A DNA stretch of 5,598 bases from UMGS1474 sp050946775 (lineage in GTDB: Bacteria; Bacillota; Clostridia; Oscillospirales; Acutalibacteraceae), in NCBI GenBank assembly GCA_050946775.1, contig JBMNVL010000119.1, forward strand, positions 1-5,598. The letters run 5' to 3'. Position numbers and translations under genes: made by a program. Shown in pieces: positions 4,627-5,598 of this stretch. The notes beneath the pieces were generated by a model. It saw nothing but the letters and a program-made list of their open reading frames with translations, ran no database searches and was not told the origin of the DNA. Numbering within the stretch: position 1 is the first letter of the stretch; each line of letters starts with the position of its first letter.

Positions 4627-5598
4627 TGGGCGTGGAATTCATATTTCCGGAATTTGAAGTCGTCCGGAATCCCGACAGGTGTATCGCCTGCCGCGTGTGT
4701 GAGCGGCAATGCGCCAACGACGTGCATTCGTACAGCAAGGAGCGGGGCGTGATGCTGGCCGACGAGACGAAGTGCGTCGACTGTCAGCGGTGCGTGTCGC
4801 TGTGCCCCACCCGGGCGCTGAAGATCGTCAAAAGCGACTGCTCCTTACGGGAAAACGCCAACTGGCAGAGCGATACGATCAAGGAGATCTACAAACAGGC
4901 AAACAGCGGCGGCGTGCTGCTGTCCTCCATGGGAAATCCGAAGCCGCTGCCGGTCTACTGGGACAAGATTTTGATCAACGCCTCGCAGGTGACCAATCCG
5001 CCCATCGACCCGCTGCGCGAGCCGATGGAGACGCAGGTGTTCCTCGGGAAAAAGCCGTCCCAAATCGAGCGCGGCGAGGACGGGAAGATCAACTGCAAGC
5101 TGCCGCCGCAATTGACACTGTCCCTGCCGGTGATGTTTTCGGCGATGAGCTACGGCTCCATCAGCTACAACGCCCACGCGTCGCTGGCGCGTGCCGCGAC
5201 CGAACTGGGGATCCTGTACAATACCGGCGAGGGTGGCCTCCACGAGGATTTTTATCAATACGGAAAGAACACCGTCGTTCAGGTAGCGTCGGGGCGGTTC
5301 GGCGTGCACGAGGATTATCTGAACGCCGGCGCCGCCATCGAGATCAAAATGGGACAGGGCGCCAAGCCCGGCATCGGTGGCCATCTGCCGGGCGCCAAGA
5401 TTGTCGGCGACGTGTCCCGCACCCGCATGATCCCGGAGGGATCGGACGCGATCAGCCCGGCGCCGCACCATGATATCTATTCCATCGAGGATCTGCGCCA
5501 ACTGGTTTTTTCGCTCAAGGAAGCGACGCAGTACACAAAGCCGGTGATCGTCAAGGTCGCCGCCGTCCACAACATCGCCGCTATCGCCAGCGGCATTG
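4626..5598 (+). CDS. gltB: Glutamate synthase FMN domain protein with N-terminal 2[4Fe-4S] ferredoxin domain, 3' end cut off
   Basis: This is the synthase component of GOGAT: it converts 2-oxoglutarate and ammonia to glutamate, using electrons delivered through Fe-S clusters to FMN. 324 codons are visible. Residues 15-62 form a bacterial ferredoxin module with two CxxCxxCxxxC motifs (Cys19, 22, 25, 29 and Cys50, 53, 56, 60; the second is followed by Pro). After a linker, the FMN/2-oxoglutarate barrel begins near residue 167: SAMSYGSIS (172-180), NTGEGG (199-204), IEIKMGQGAKPGIGGHLPG (238-256), and DAISPAPHHDIYSIEDL (274-290), all glutamate-synthase signatures. The rest of the barrel, with its own cluster cysteines, lies outside the window. 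The ATG shares one base with the upstream stop (TAATG), and AGAAGGTG (4611-4618) lies 7 bases before it, indicating translational coupling. No NAD(P)H-binding domain is visible, so the electron donor is unknown. The gltB symbol is used for the synthase domain only. Confidence 0.94.
   Translation, partial: MGVEFIFPEFEVVRNPDRCIACRVCERQCANDVHSYSKERGVMLADETKCVDCQRCVSLCPTRALKIVKSDCSLRENANWQSDTIKEIYKQANSGGVLLSSMGNPKPLPVYWDKILINASQVTNPPIDPLREPMETQVFLGKKPSQIERGEDGKINCKLPPQLTLSLPVMFSAMSYGSISYNAHASLARAATELGILYNTGEGGLHEDFYQYGKNTVVQVASGRFGVHEDYLNAGAAIEIKMGQGAKPGIGGHLPGAKIVGDVSRTRMIPEGSDAISPAPHHDIYSIEDLRQLVFSLKEATQYTKPVIVKVAAVHNIAAIASGI

Noticed and set aside
4845..5570. A 241-codon minus-strand open frame, and a 254-codon plus-strand frame at 4709-5473
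   Set aside because: Both overlap the ferredoxin/glutamate synthase gene, which has continuous family motifs in its own frame. Their own products show no domain.

Overview
The window is a compact ammonium-assimilation locus: four protein genes in two divergent transcription units around one 304-base regulatory gap (3228-3531). The leftward unit (minus strand) is glnN, a type III glutamine synthetase, followed after 30 bases by amt, an ammonium channel that runs off the left edge. The rightward unit (plus strand) is a stand-alone class II glutamine amidotransferase, followed with a 1-base stop/start overlap (TAATG) by a ferredoxin-fused FMN glutamate synthase that runs off the right edge. Together they form an ammonium uptake, GS and GOGAT pathway: Amt admits ammonium, GlnN makes glutamine, the amidotransferase releases its amide nitrogen, and the synthase domain makes glutamate from 2-oxoglutarate.

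The organism is most likely a GC-rich member of the Clostridia (Oscillospiraceae/Ruminococcaceae-like). This is inferred from type III GS beside a split, archaeal-style GOGAT, strong AGGAG-type ribosome sites, perfect sigma-A promoters in an AT-rich gap, and GC-rich coding sequence with G/C-rich third positions. Nothing in the window fixes the genus, and there is no sign of mobile elements, phage, CRISPR, tRNA or rRNA.

The gap is the most informative non-coding part. It holds two divergent promoters, both with TTGACA boxes and 17-base spacers (TATAAT for glnN, TATAGT for the amidotransferase). An imperfect palindrome and T-rich tracts lie between them. Each transcript is predicted to begin, within about ten bases of its start, with a long hairpin followed by a U-rich stretch. 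The two leaders share the exact 10-mer GCAAAGGCGT at nearly the same distance from their -10 boxes, and both stems tolerate sequence differences only as G-U pairs in the sense RNA. This suggests a common RNA-level control (attenuation/antitermination or 5'-end stabilisation) of the GS and GOGAT branches. That regulatory reading is inference; the enzymes themselves belong to known families, and no new protein system is evident.
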